The notes: generated by a model from the sequence alone, not told the origin. A stretch of 64,000 bases of DNA from an uncultured Clostridia bacterium (GCA_945874765.1 CAMCHQ010000006.1:1-64000), one strand, 5' to 3'; positions 52,026-61,124 are shown, counted from the first letter of the stretch. A program made the numbers and translations.

Positions 52026-54125
52026 ATGAAAAATAAAGTATATGCAAATGCCTTATTAACTTGTGGACCTAGATTATGTGAAATCGAAGATTTTTTAGAA
52101 TGTTGTGAAAAGAAAATCTACAATTTTAGGATTCATCTTGGAAAAACAGATCGTGATAATATAAAGATTATAAAAAATCTAATTAGTGTACAAAATATAG
52201 TCAATTATAAATTGGGTATTTATATTGATTTACCGACAACTAGACCGCGGTTAGGAAAAAACTTAACAAATATTAATAAGGCAATTGTTTCAAAAGGGGA
52301 TTGCTTTAATATTATTTTTCAAAATAATTCCATGTGGAAATATAATATGAATACATTAGATAACAATATATATTTTTTTAACTTTGATAAGTATAAGCAT
52401 AAACTAAAAAATGGAAATCGTATTATGTTAAAAGACGGAAGTTATTCTGGAGTTATAACGAAAGTTAATGATTATGGAGCAGAAGTTAAGTGTACTAGTG
52501 ATGTCACATTATATGATTCAGAATCAATAGTATTTCCCGATTTTCAAATAGAATATGAGGTTTTTGATTCTAATACTAAGCATATATTGCAAGAGATAAA
52601 GAAAAATGATATTCAGATTGATAAATTTATTATTTCCTTTTGTCATAGTAGACAAATGGTGATTGATGTTCGAAAATATTTAAATAACTTGTTAGGATAT
52701 GATGTTTTTATAATGGCGAAAATAGAAGATCTATATGGAGTGAAAAACATCAATGAAATTGCTTTAGAAGCAGATTCGGTTATGATTGGGAGAGGTGATT
52801 TAGGACCATCAATTGGATTTGATAATTTACCCAAAACACAAGAAAGTCTTGTATTAAAGGTCAAAGAAATTGGAAAACCAATATATATTGCTACACAATT
52901 TTTGGAAGAGCTTGCTCAAAATAACCATATTTGCCCTTCTGAACTTAATGATATATTTTTGGCAATTATTCAAAAAGCTGATGGGATTATGTTATCTGGT
53001 GAAGCTGGAGCAAGTCCTAATTCAAAAAAATGTATAGATACTTTATATAGAATGATAAATTATTATAGATTTCCGGAGGAAAACAGTATGAAAAATTCAA
53101 ATACACACACACAGATTTTAGCAACTATGGGACCTACACTACAAAGTGTTGAAGATGTTTCCAGAATGATAGAGCTTGGTGTCAATCAATTTAGAATTCA
53201 TATGGGACTTAGGACTCGTGACTTTTGTGGTTACTATTGTAATGCATTAAAGGCTTCAAAACAATTAGGAAAGATAATAAATGTTTTATTGGATTTGCCG
53301 TCAACACGTCCAAGAGTTTTCAACATGGATGAATATACTTATTCTGAAGGTGAATTTGCGTATGTTTTTGATTGTGCATCAGCTATAAATGAAGACGATG
53401 GTTATACAAATATACCATTACCTAATCTTACTGATATAATTCAGTATATTAAAATAGGTGAACATATAATGTTCCGTGATGGACATGTAGTATTTGAAGT
53501 TAAAGAAAAATTTGACACGAGAATTCTTGTACAATGTCAAAAATCAGATTTATGTATTAAAACGGGCGCATCAAGTTGTTTCCCAGAAAGTGAAGTTCTT
53601 TTTCAGCCTATAGATAAAATTGATGTTTCATATTTGGAAAGGATGAAATCTGAAGGTATGTGTCCACAAAGAGTTGCTATTTCTTTTGCCGCTACAGTAG
53701 AACAGATAAAAATCGTAAGAAAGATTTTAAAAGAAATATGGCCTAATGATAACATAGAGGTAATATGCAAAATTGAAAGTAAATTAGGATTGAAAAATAT
53801 AAACGAATTGATTGAATTTTCTGATGGGATTATGATTGCTCGAGGCGATTTATTGTTATGTATTAATCCGTATGAAATGCCCAAAATACAACTTGAACTT
53901 GCAAAAAAATGTACAGAAGCAAAGAAAACACTAATAATCGCAACAGAGTTTTTTGAACGTTTTGCAGAGACTGGTATCGTTAATAGAGCCGAATTATCAG
54001 ATGTTGCGTTAGCGGTAAGACAAGGGGCAAATTCTATTATGTTGGCGAGAGAAACTGGTAATAGCAAATATAGTCTTGATTGTGTAAAAATAATTAATTC
54101 AATTATAAATAACGAAAATAAATGA
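52026..54125 (+). CDS. Tandem pyruvate-kinase-like protein
   Basis: A 699-residue protein with two pyruvate-kinase-like barrels in one chain (about 1-345 and 356-699). The first has LTCGPRL, IMAKIEDLYGVKNINEI, IGRGDLG, IATQFLEEL and IMLSGEAG; the second has LATMGPT, VICKIESKLGLKNI, IARGDL, IATEFFERF and LARETG. Each also seems to keep a small B-domain. The loop TKGPEIR of true pyruvate kinase reads LPTTRPR or LPSTRPR, and the C-terminal regulatory domain is absent. This fits a recruited, probably altered enzyme acting on phosphoenolpyruvate or a related substrate, perhaps with NeuB. Confidence 0.8.
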   Translation: MKNKVYANALLTCGPRLCEIEDFLECCEKKIYNFRIHLGKTDRDNIKIIKNLISVQNIVNYKLGIYIDLPTTRPRLGKNLTNINKAIVSKGDCFNIIFQNNSMWKYNMNTLDNNIYFFNFDKYKHKLKNGNRIMLKDGSYSGVITKVNDYGAEVKCTSDVTLYDSESIVFPDFQIEYEVFDSNTKHILQEIKKNDIQIDKFIISFCHSRQMVIDVRKYLNNLLGYDVFIMAKIEDLYGVKNINEIALEADSVMIGRGDLGPSIGFDNLPKTQESLVLKVKEIGKPIYIATQFLEELAQNNHICPSELNDIFLAIIQKADGIMLSGEAGASPNSKKCIDTLYRMINYYRFPEENSMKNSNTHTQILATMGPTLQSVEDVSRMIELGVNQFRIHMGLRTRDFCGYYCNALKASKQLGKIINVLLDLPSTRPRVFNMDEYTYSEGEFAYVFDCASAINEDDGYTNIPLPNLTDIIQYIKIGEHIMFRDGHVVFEVKEKFDTRILVQCQKSDLCIKTGASSCFPESEVLFQPIDKIDVSYLERMKSEGMCPQRVAISFAATVEQIKIVRKILKEIWPNDNIEVICKIESKLGLKNINELIEFSDGIMIARGDLLLCINPYEMPKIQLELAKKCTEAKKTLIIATEFFERFAETGIVNRAELSDVALAVRQGANSIMLARETGNSKYSLDCVKIINSIINNENK

Positions 54126-54133
54126 GGTAATTT

Positions 54134-55669
54134 ATGTTTAATAATGAATTTAATGTTTTATTGGTGGCTCCCAATTTTATTGAAAAATGGAATAAATTGG
54201 AATTATCATGTAAGGAAAACCTATCAATTAATGCATTATCTGCATATTTAATTGGTAAAGGATATAATGTAACTACGATTAATGCTCAATTCGAGAATTG
54301 GGATAATGAGAGAGTGCTTGAAGAAGTAAAAGACAAAAATTTTCATTTTATAGGTGTTTCATGTTCTCCGCAAAAATTGTATTTAGCTAGTAAAGATTTT
54401 ATAAAGAAAGCTCGAAAGCAGTATCCGAATACTTGTATCACAATAGGTGGAGTTTTTCCAAGTTTGAGTTATAAAGATATATTGAATGATTTACCTGAAG
54501 TTGATTATGTATCAACAGGAGAAGGTGAATTTGCATTAGAGCAAATATGCCTTCATATACAACATGAAATTAAAGATTTGAGTCAAATCTCTGGATTGGC
54601 ATATAGGGAAAATGGAGTAATTAAAATAAATAAAGCAAACAGAATTGCAGACTTGGATGTATTGCCATTTCCAATAAGAGATAAAAGAACTTTTGAAAAT
54701 GTTAAGGGTATTTTTGCTAATGTAATCGCAGGACGAGGTTGTTATGGAAATTGTAGTTTTTGTTCTATTCATAGTGCATATGAGTATCGGCAAAGAATAT
54801 GTAGATCCCCGAAAAATGTTGTTGATGAAATAGAAATTCTAGTTAATAAATATGGTGTACAATTTATACAATTTCACGATGATATTTTTTATGATTATTC
54901 ACCAAGGAGTCAAAAATGGTTAAATGAGTTTATAAAAGAAATAGAGAATAGAAAATTAAAATTCAATTTTAGAATTTATTTGAGACCAAATGATGTTCGT
55001 GAAAAGGAATTAATAAAATTAAAAGAAATAGGATTAGATACAGTGTTTATAGGAATAGAGTCAGGAGTACAAAGAATACTTAATGAAATGCGAAAAGGAA
55101 TTACTGTTTTGCAGGCAGAAGAAGCAATTAAAACGTTAAGAAAAGTTAATATTAATGTACATATGGGCTTTATAACAATAGTTCCAACTATGACTTTTGA
55201 AGAGCTAAAAGAAAACTATGATTTTCTATATCGAGTAGGTTCAGATAATGATGCCAATTTTCATAATAGATTAAATATTTATAATGGCTGTTATTATGAA
55301 AAAATCCTGTCAGATCAAGGCTTATTAATTGAAAAAGAAAATTTTTGGGATATTCATACATATAAATTTTCTGATATTAGAGTTAAATTGTATCATGATT
55401 ATCTACAAATTGTTAAGGGATACTCGAAATCTTTTAAACATAAAGCTAATAGTATTGTTTCAATGTATGGTCAAAAATATACTTCATTAGTAAATGAAAT
55501 TTTATCATTTACATGGACACAGGTTACAAGAGTTTTACTAAAATTTGTTGAAACATTAAATATTGAGGATAAAGTTGATGAATCAAAAATTGTTTTTGTT
55601 AAAAATATATTTATTGAAAATGAAAAAAATTTATTAGAATTGGAGAAAAAATGTGAATGTCAAAAATGA
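54134..55669 (+). CDS. B12-binding radical SAM protein
   Basis: A 511-residue enzyme. Residues about 5-160 form a cobalamin-binding-type domain (LLVAPNF at the start; SCSPQKLYLASKDFI, TIGGVFPSL, STGEGEFALEQI). Residues about 190-400 form a radical SAM domain with the 4Fe-4S motif CYGNCSFC (CxxxCxxC) and GIESGVQRILNEMRKGIT. Members methylate unactivated carbons or do other radical steps in natural-product and cell-surface pathways. The substrate is unknown. It overlaps the next gene by 17 nt. Confidence 0.88.
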   Translation: MFNNEFNVLLVAPNFIEKWNKLELSCKENLSINALSAYLIGKGYNVTTINAQFENWDNERVLEEVKDKNFHFIGVSCSPQKLYLASKDFIKKARKQYPNTCITIGGVFPSLSYKDILNDLPEVDYVSTGEGEFALEQICLHIQHEIKDLSQISGLAYRENGVIKINKANRIADLDVLPFPIRDKRTFENVKGIFANVIAGRGCYGNCSFCSIHSAYEYRQRICRSPKNVVDEIEILVNKYGVQFIQFHDDIFYDYSPRSQKWLNEFIKEIENRKLKFNFRIYLRPNDVREKELIKLKEIGLDTVFIGIESGVQRILNEMRKGITVLQAEEAIKTLRKVNINVHMGFITIVPTMTFEELKENYDFLYRVGSDNDANFHNRLNIYNGCYYEKILSDQGLLIEKENFWDIHTYKFSDIRVKLYHDYLQIVKGYSKSFKHKANSIVSMYGQKYTSLVNEILSFTWTQVTRVLLKFVETLNIEDKVDESKIVFVKNIFIENEKNLLELEKKCECQK

Positions 55670-57128
55670 GAAAAACAATGAAATAGAGAAATTTTTAAAT
55701 TTTGAATCGAAATATTGTTTTGATTATGAAATAGATAATGTTTTAGTCTGGAAATATTTAAGGGAATTTATATATGATGAGTATATTCATAAAGTTTATA
55801 ATACTCAAAATAGAGTTCCATCATATAGTAATTTTAAGTTTGGAGTATTTTTCATAGGACAATTATTTAGATTATTTTCAATTAATAATGATTTAACTCA
55901 TAAAGACATCGTATTTTTAAATTTTCCAAGAAAGACAAGAATTGATGGTTGTTACCAATGTCCACAACTCGAACCATTAATTAGAAAATTTGAAGGGAAT
56001 TGTTGCATATTAGAAAACCCTTTTTGGATTGAAGATAAATCATATTTAGTAAGTCATTTTGAACAAAAAAAAGATAATATGATTTATACAGACAAAATCG
56101 AAATCCTTCATAGATTGAGAATCATATTATTAGTTTTATTTAAAAGAAAAGAATTTAAAAAAAAGTATCATAAAAAGATTTTATATTTTTGCAATGATAT
56201 TAATAATAATTTGTGTTTGAAAATTGATAATGATAAACTCATAAATCAAATTTTCTGGTATATATCATTTGAAAAATATGCTTTAAATCAATATAGGAGA
56301 ATTTTAAAACGATTATCTCCAAAATGTTTGATTGAAGTTTATACTCCCAACCATCATATTGCATTGATGAACACAGTAGCACATGAATTAAAAATACCTA
56401 TAATAGATGTTCAGCATGGAGCTATTGGAGAATATGAACCGATTATGTACTCTTATCATAAAAAGTATAATTATCCGCATTTAAGTGACTATATTTTTTG
56501 CTTTGGTGATTATTGGAAAAAAAAGAAGAATTTCCATGTTAATGACAAATGTGTTATACCAGTGGGTGTTCCTTTTTTAGAAAATCAAGTTCATAAAGTG
56601 GACAATCATGCAAACAGAAAAGATACAATAGTTATTATTTCACAAGCCAGATATAGTAAACTTTTTTATAATTTGGCAGAAGAACTTCAGAAAAAATTTA
56701 AAAAAACATCAAAAAAAATACTGCTTAAACTTCATCCATATGAATATAGTTTGTATAATCAAGGATATTATAGAAAACTTATACAAAATGGAGTTCAAGT
56801 TGATGCTGGTTTGGAAAAACATTTATATACTTACTTTGAAAATGCACAGTGCGTAATCGGAATTAATTCAACAGCACTTTATGAGGCAATAGCTTTTAAA
56901 ATTCCAATTTATATATATAACAATAAATATGGTACAGAAAATTTAATAGAGTTAAGTAAATCTGTTGCCCTTATACAAATTTTTAATGATGTTGAGGATT
57001 TAATAGATAAAATTGAACAAAATGGTAAGGTTGTTATGTTAGATGATAGCAATGATATATTTTCAACAAATGCTATGAGTAGAACAGTGATGGCGATTAA
57101 GCAAATATGTGACATTGAGATTTCTTGA
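55653..57128 (+). CDS. GT-B-like glycan transferase
   Basis: A 491-residue soluble or membrane-associated protein. The C-terminal half has a GT-B-like layout: IIDVQHGAIGEYEPIMYSYH, PHLSDYIFCFGDYWKK, VIPVGVPFLE and VIGINSTALYEAIAFKIPIY, as in capsule-type and CDP-glycerol or sialyl-type transferases. It could move the CMP-activated sugar to an acceptor. The start is GTG 55653, 8 nt after TGGAG. It is the last cargo gene before a strong terminator. Confidence 0.65.
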   Translation: MNVKNEKNNEIEKFLNFESKYCFDYEIDNVLVWKYLREFIYDEYIHKVYNTQNRVPSYSNFKFGVFFIGQLFRLFSINNDLTHKDIVFLNFPRKTRIDGCYQCPQLEPLIRKFEGNCCILENPFWIEDKSYLVSHFEQKKDNMIYTDKIEILHRLRIILLVLFKRKEFKKKYHKKILYFCNDINNNLCLKIDNDKLINQIFWYISFEKYALNQYRRILKRLSPKCLIEVYTPNHHIALMNTVAHELKIPIIDVQHGAIGEYEPIMYSYHKKYNYPHLSDYIFCFGDYWKKKKNFHVNDKCVIPVGVPFLENQVHKVDNHANRKDTIVIISQARYSKLFYNLAEELQKKFKKTSKKILLKLHPYEYSLYNQGYYRKLIQNGVQVDAGLEKHLYTYFENAQCVIGINSTALYEAIAFKIPIYIYNNKYGTENLIELSKSVALIQIFNDVEDLIDKIEQNGKVVMLDDSNDIFSTNAMSRTVMAIKQICDIEIS

Positions 57129-57200
57129 AAATCTTGCATTTTTTAGCGTATTAATAAAAACTTTTTTAGAAAAATAATTTTAAAGATAACAATTATATTA

Positions 57201-57250
57201 GAAGCAGTTATAACTTTCAAAACTTTTTGAAAGTTATAACTGCTTTTTTG
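57201..57250 (+). terminator. Strong terminator at the end of the cargo operon
   Basis: A perfect 20-bp stem, AGCAGTTATAACTTTCAAAA (57203-57222) with its complement (57225-57244), then T5. It is the first strong terminator downstream of agrB2, which supports one long cargo transcript. Confidence 0.88.
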
Positions 57251-57328
57251 TTATCCTACGGAGAAATTTGAAGGGATAACAATGATAGAACTCTGGCAGG
57301 AATATATAGCAAAATATCCATAAGCTCT

Positions 57329-57365
57329 GAATTTTTGAAATTCAAGACAATTCAAAATTCGGAGG
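57329..57365 (+). promoter_or_regulatory. Leader hairpin of the sigma-like gene, ICE B
   Basis: GAATTTTTGAA (57329-57339) pairs with TTCAAAATTC (57351-57360) with one bulge. GGAGG follows directly. It is the counterpart of 4372-4404 but with other bases in the stem. Confidence 0.6.
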
Positions 57366-57372
57366 TTTAAAT

Positions 57373-57861
57373 ATGAAGAAGATTTGTGAAATATATGATA
57401 TTTCTCAAGAATATGAAATGAAAGAAAAATCAGTTTTGATATGTGTAAGTGATTTAGATAAGGACAAGTTATTTGAAATACTGCCCGAACTAAAAAGCAA
57501 TTTCAGCGAAATTTTTGATAATTGTGAATGGCAAGAATATTTAGAAATAAATAAAGCCTATAACCGAAACGAATCTAAACACTATATGCGTGAAATAAGA
57601 CAATCAAAAAGAGTTGAAGCAGATGCTTTAATGAGGTACGAAACAGATACCATTAATGAAATCCTAAACAATTCTGAATTGAAAACCAAAATTGAATTTG
57701 CGTTATCAACTTTAGCACCTGTTCCGAAAAGAAGATTCTTAAAACACTATTCAGAACGCCTTACATACAGAGAAATAGCAAAGGAGGAAAATAAAGCAGT
57801 ATCAACGATTTATGAATCGGTAATGACTGCACGAAAAAAGTTTTTGAAAAATTTTGAATGA
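57373..57861 (+). CDS. Sigma-70 region-4-like protein, ICE B copy
   Basis: A 162-residue homologue of the protein at 4416, sharing KKICEIYDIS, WQEYLEINKAYNRNESKH, REIRQSKR and the C-terminal helix-turn-helix (PVPKRRFLKHYSERLTYREI and following). The ICE A protein has a longer tail. It sits upstream of the second structured RNA, mazF, xis and int. It probably regulates the integration module or transfer genes. ATG follows GGAGG. Confidence 0.78.
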   Translation: MKKICEIYDISQEYEMKEKSVLICVSDLDKDKLFEILPELKSNFSEIFDNCEWQEYLEINKAYNRNESKHYMREIRQSKRVEADALMRYETDTINEILNNSELKTKIEFALSTLAPVPKRRFLKHYSERLTYREIAKEENKAVSTIYESVMTARKKFLKNFE

Positions 57862-57873
57862 TATCCCGAACAA

Positions 57874-58219
57874 AACACCCCAAACAAGTTGAAGTTTATG
57901 AAAGGACTTACTTTCATACAACTGAATAAGTCAGTCATTAAATACATTCCTGTTGTTGTGAAAAGCACAAGCCACCTTAATAATTACGCCAAGACGCATT
58001 ACGCCGAGCGAACAATAATTATTATAAAAATCGGATTGCTACCGATTTGGCGATAACAGACAGCAGGCATAATGATACTCCCACCCAGTCACAGTCCGAG
58101 CGTGAAAAAACCGTCGCAGGCAATGAGGGTGGCTCGGAGCAACTCGGAGAGGTGAAATTCCTGTGGAGCTGATTAGCAAACAGCCGTTTAATGATTCCTT
58201 ATTTGCAATTCGGGGTGTT
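57874..58219 (+). ncRNA. Candidate structured RNA, copy B
   Basis: The counterpart of 4901-5254. The closing stem is AACACCCC (57874-57881) with GGGGTGTT (58212-58219). The first hairpin is ATGAAAG/CTTTCAT, where copy A has a U-G pair; TTGTG/CACAA, TCGG/CCGA and TCAC/GTGA are kept. Long blocks such as AATTACGCCAAGACGCATTA and AACTCGGAGAGGTGAAA are shared. Here the RNA starts after the sigma-like stop codon, so the 5' arm is not constrained by coding. Confidence 0.6.
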
Positions 58220-58247
58220 GAGGACAAATAGAATTGCTTTCATATAC

Positions 58248-58278
58248 AACAGCCGATGGATTAATTCTGTCGGCTGTT
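58248..58278 (+). terminator. Terminator before the ICE B mazF-like gene
   Basis: AACAGCCGA (58248-58256) pairs with TCGGCTGTT (58270-58278), followed by TC. It is the counterpart of 5282-5318 with covarying bases. Confidence 0.7.
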
Positions 58279-58284
58279 TCTTAC

Positions 58285-58307
58285 ATAGGCAAAGTCTATT
58301 AAGGAGG
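58285..58307 (+). promoter_or_regulatory. Small hairpin before the ICE B mazF-like ribosome site
   Basis: ATAGGC, loop AAA, GTCTAT (58285-58299) is followed by AAGGAGG. It is the counterpart of 5321-5336. Confidence 0.45.
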
Positions 58308-58314
58308 TTTATTT

Positions 58315-58683
58315 ATGAAAGGTAAAATTCTAAGAGGAGATATTTTTTATGCTGATTTAGGCAGAGGAATAGGCTCCGAGCAAAAAGGATACAGACCTGT
58401 ACTTATTATTCAAAATAATATAGGCAACAAATACAGTCCTACTGTTATTGTTGCATCAATTACAAGTAAAGTCGGAGTAAAAGCAAAACTGCCCACGCAT
58501 TATTTTGTTAATACCGAAAGCGGTCTTGAAGCACCATCGGTTGTTCTGCTTGAGCAAATACGGACTATTGATAAAAAGCGATTAGATTCATATATAGGTC
58601 ATTTAAGTGATACGCACATTAACTATATAGATAAAGCTCTTGCCATAAGTGTAGGACTTCAAGATAAATATTTATACACATAA
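58315..58683 (+). CDS. mazF: MazF/PemK-family protein, ICE B copy
   Basis: A 122-residue close homologue of the protein at 5353, differing mainly in the last 25 residues. ILRGDIFYADLGRGIGSEQK, RPVLIIQNN and LLEQIRTIDKKRLDSYIGHL are retained. No MazE-type gene is beside it here either. Because the orphan arrangement and the upstream RNA are repeated in both elements, the association is unlikely to be chance. ATG follows AAGGAGG. Confidence 0.9.
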   Translation: MKGKILRGDIFYADLGRGIGSEQKGYRPVLIIQNNIGNKYSPTVIVASITSKVGVKAKLPTHYFVNTESGLEAPSVVLLEQIRTIDKKRLDSYIGHLSDTHINYIDKALAISVGLQDKYLYT

Positions 58684-58719
58684 TATATATGAAAATAATT
58701 AACGGATAAGAAGGTGTCA

Positions 58720-58914
58720 ATGTTAATGGAAAAAGTATTATTAAGTATTAAGGAAGTTTGTGAGTATACCGGTTGGGGTATGACAAAAACAAGAGAAATA
58801 TTAAAAAGATCTGAAAGCAGATTTACAGTTAGAGTAGGGAATAGACTATATGTAAATAAAGAACTTTTTGATGAATATTTAGTCAAATGTGCAAAATATC
58901 AGATTGATATATAA
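58720..58914 (+). CDS. xis: Excisionase-type helix-turn-helix protein, ICE B
   Basis: A 64-residue winged-helix protein nearly the same as the one at 5758: SIKEVCEYTGWGMTKTREIL then RVGNRLYVNKELFDEYL. I chose ATG 58720, 5 nt after AAGAAGG; ATG 58726 would match the ICE A start exactly, and GTG 58714 in the track is part of the ribosome site region. It would direct excision with the downstream integrase. Confidence 0.87.
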   Translation: MLMEKVLLSIKEVCEYTGWGMTKTREILKRSESRFTVRVGNRLYVNKELFDEYLVKCAKYQIDI

Positions 58915-58955
58915 TCGCATAATTGAAAGATTTGAAATAATGATTATCATTGTGA

Positions 58956-58977
58956 GTGTAATATCGATATTTCAAAT
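58956..58977. promoter_or_regulatory. 22-bp element conserved between xis and int, ICE B
   Basis: Identical to 5989-6010, including the palindrome ATATCGATAT. In this copy ATTTGAAAT at about 58930 and ATTTCAAAT at the end of the element can pair across it. Confidence 0.5.
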
Positions 58978-59000
58978 TTTAAGAAATGAGGTAATTTTTT

Positions 59001-60206
59001 ATGGGCAAAGATTTAAAAGGAAAGGAAATAGGTAAAGGTTTTCATCAAAGAAAAGACGGTAGGTATGAGGCAAGAGCTCAAATAAACGGAAAGACAATAG
59101 ATATTTGTAATAAAAGTTTGACTGCTTTGAGAAAGATATTTGATGAAGAAAAAGCGAAGGCATTAAGAAATGAATATAATATTAGACCGAATGAAACATT
59201 GTTATCGTGGTATAATGAGTGGTTTGAGAAGTGTAAAGCTCCTCAACTGAAAAATGAAATGTGTGCTAAAAAATATGATGCAAAAATCAAGAATACATAT
59301 TTATCTATTCTTGGTGAGAAAAAACTTGAGTATTTATCTCAGTTAGATATTCAACAGGCAACTAATGAACTTATAACAAAAGGTTATGTTCAAAGAACAT
59401 TGGAGGAAGCATTAAGTGCAATTAAACAATGTATAGATGCTGCAATTGCTAATAAAATAATGCAGCATAATGTGTGTCTTGGTGTATGTGTAAAAGATGC
59501 TAAACCTATTGCCGAACGAAGAGTTCTTGAGCATTGGGAACAGGATTTGTTTATATCTCAGATTAAAGGAACATTTTATTATGAGCCATATATGATCCTG
59601 ATGCTTACAGGAATGAGAATAGGGGAGTTTTCTGCATTGAGATGGAGCGATATAGATTTCTATAAAAAAGAAATCTATATTAAACGTTCTATGTCAACTG
59701 CATATATAGATGGTACAAAATATGAAGAGATAACTTCTCCAAAAACAATATCAGGTTTCAGAACTATACCATTCTTTAGTAATGTGGAACAGTTATTTAA
59801 GGACTGGAGAGATAAACAGAATATTTGTAAAAGTAAAATGGGGAATAGATGGAGAGCAAAAGAAGAATTTGGGGATTTAGTTTTTACTACAAAATATGGC
59901 TCTCCCTTAACAAGATATGCTTTAGCGCATACCACTCAGATTATAGTTAAAAATATGCGTGCTATTGAAGGGTATAATGCTCAACAAGAAGGGCGAGAGC
60001 CAAGATTTATTGATAATATATATCCTCACGCATTCAGACATACTTTTGCAACAAGATGTTTTGAAAAAAAGATGGAGCCGTACTTTGTTCAAAAAATTAT
60101 GGGACATGCAAATTACAGTACAACATTATCCTATACTCATATATTAGAAAATAAATCTAATATGGAAAGAATGAAAGGTGAGGATTTGCTGGGATTGGTA
60201 TCATAG
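59001..60206 (+). CDS. int: Tyrosine integrase of ICE B
   Basis: A 401-residue recombinase homologous to the ICE A enzyme. It has an N-terminal arm-binding domain (KGFHQRKDGRYEARAQING), a core-binding domain, and the catalytic set R in TGMRIGEFSA, HAFRHTFATR, GHANYSTT and Y in SYTHIL. ATG 59001 is 9 nt after GAGG. It should drive ICE B integration and excision; with a related ICE in tandem, exchange between the two is possible. Confidence 0.95.
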   Translation: MGKDLKGKEIGKGFHQRKDGRYEARAQINGKTIDICNKSLTALRKIFDEEKAKALRNEYNIRPNETLLSWYNEWFEKCKAPQLKNEMCAKKYDAKIKNTYLSILGEKKLEYLSQLDIQQATNELITKGYVQRTLEEALSAIKQCIDAAIANKIMQHNVCLGVCVKDAKPIAERRVLEHWEQDLFISQIKGTFYYEPYMILMLTGMRIGEFSALRWSDIDFYKKEIYIKRSMSTAYIDGTKYEEITSPKTISGFRTIPFFSNVEQLFKDWRDKQNICKSKMGNRWRAKEEFGDLVFTTKYGSPLTRYALAHTTQIIVKNMRAIEGYNAQQEGREPRFIDNIYPHAFRHTFATRCFEKKMEPYFVQKIMGHANYSTTLSYTHILENKSNMERMKGEDLLGLVS

Positions 60207-60228
60207 TATTTTATGATGTAATATGTTT

Positions 60229-60256
60229 TAGAGCAAGCAATATCGCTTGCTCTTTT
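60229..60256 (+). terminator. Terminator after integrase B
   Basis: GAGCAAGC (60231-60238) pairs with GCTTGCTC (60245-60252), then TTTT. Confidence 0.78.
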
Positions 60257-60339
60257 ATCCTTGTTGCAAAAATACTTTTAATATGTTAGTATAGAATAAA
60301 CTATATGTTATGAAATATTGAAAACAGAGGTAATTATGC

Positions 60340-60933
60340 ATGCAAAAGACTACGAAAGATTATTTAATCGAACAGTATAATAATAGTCGTCAACATAGTA
60401 AATCTTCTTGTATCAAATTTTATTATGAATATAATGATGTTAAAGTTAATTTGTATTTTGATGCATATGAACCAAAAAGTACAAATCTATCATTAGTTTT
60501 GATATATGAAAAATATTATTACTTTAAAGTTATGAATATATTAAATAAAAACTTAGATAGTGAGTATTTGAAAGACATTCCAAATCAAATTTTGAATAGA
60601 ATATTAGTAGATAATTCCTTAAAAAATTTTTATGAAACTATGGAAATCAAGGTATTAAATAGTGAACCATTTAAAACTACATATAATGATAAAATTTTTT
60701 CTAACACTTTGAAATATAATAAAAAAGATGATGAATTACCATTCTGGTATTGTATTAGGCATAAACGAATGACTGATATAACATTAGAGAAATTATTACA
60801 GTCGATGGATATTTCGAGGAATACTCTACAAGAAATACAATCAAAAAGACTTACTCTAGTAAGAACACCTGATTGTAACAAAAGAAAAGAATTAACGGTA
60901 ATTTTAGAGGAATTCAATATTAAATTAAGTTAG
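60340..60933 (+). CDS. Unknown AT-rich protein between int and the ICE end
   Basis: A 197-residue soluble protein rich in Lys, Asn and Tyr, with no signal peptide, membrane segment or recognised motif. A C-terminal helical segment (LEKLLQSMDISRNTLQEIQS) might be DNA-binding. ATG 60340 is 9 nt after GAGG. It has no counterpart in ICE A, where int is the last gene, so it is probably a late-acquired passenger gene. Its base composition resembles that of the cargo genes. Confidence 0.6.
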   Translation: MQKTTKDYLIEQYNNSRQHSKSSCIKFYYEYNDVKVNLYFDAYEPKSTNLSLVLIYEKYYYFKVMNILNKNLDSEYLKDIPNQILNRILVDNSLKNFYETMEIKVLNSEPFKTTYNDKIFSNTLKYNKKDDELPFWYCIRHKRMTDITLEKLLQSMDISRNTLQEIQSKRLTLVRTPDCNKRKELTVILEEFNIKLS

Positions 60934-60943
60934 TGATAGCATA

Positions 60944-61048
60944 CGATAGTTTATGATATGATTATGTGGCAAAATAAGTTTTGGGGCGATGAAAATGAGA
61001 TGTATTTTATCTGCTCTGAAAACATATAAAGTCAAAATTGAGGTAGCC
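60944..61048. repeat. Right-end repeats of ICE B (candidate integrase arm sites)
   Basis: GATAGTTTATGATATGA matches the ICE A right end in part. TGTGGCAAAAT (60965-60975), TTTGGGGCGATGA (60980-60992) and TTGAGGTAGCC (about 61038-61048) resemble the TGAGGC repeats at the ICE B left end. Similar repeats at both ends suggest integrase arm sites. Confidence 0.45.
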
Positions 61049-61110
61049 GATTAAATCTATAATGCGGAAACACCGAGTTTAAGCCAAATTTGAAATCTTT
61101 TTTGCATTTC

Positions 61111-61124
61111 AAATCAACGGCTAA
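61111..61124. repeat. Sequence shared with the ICE A right end
   Basis: AAATCAACGGCTAA, identical to 7417-7430, again shortly before the end-proximal hairpin. Confidence 0.4.

Noticed and set aside
52026-54125. Housekeeping pyruvate kinase
   Set aside because: Two barrels in one chain, altered substrate loop and no regulatory domain, inside a cargo operon.
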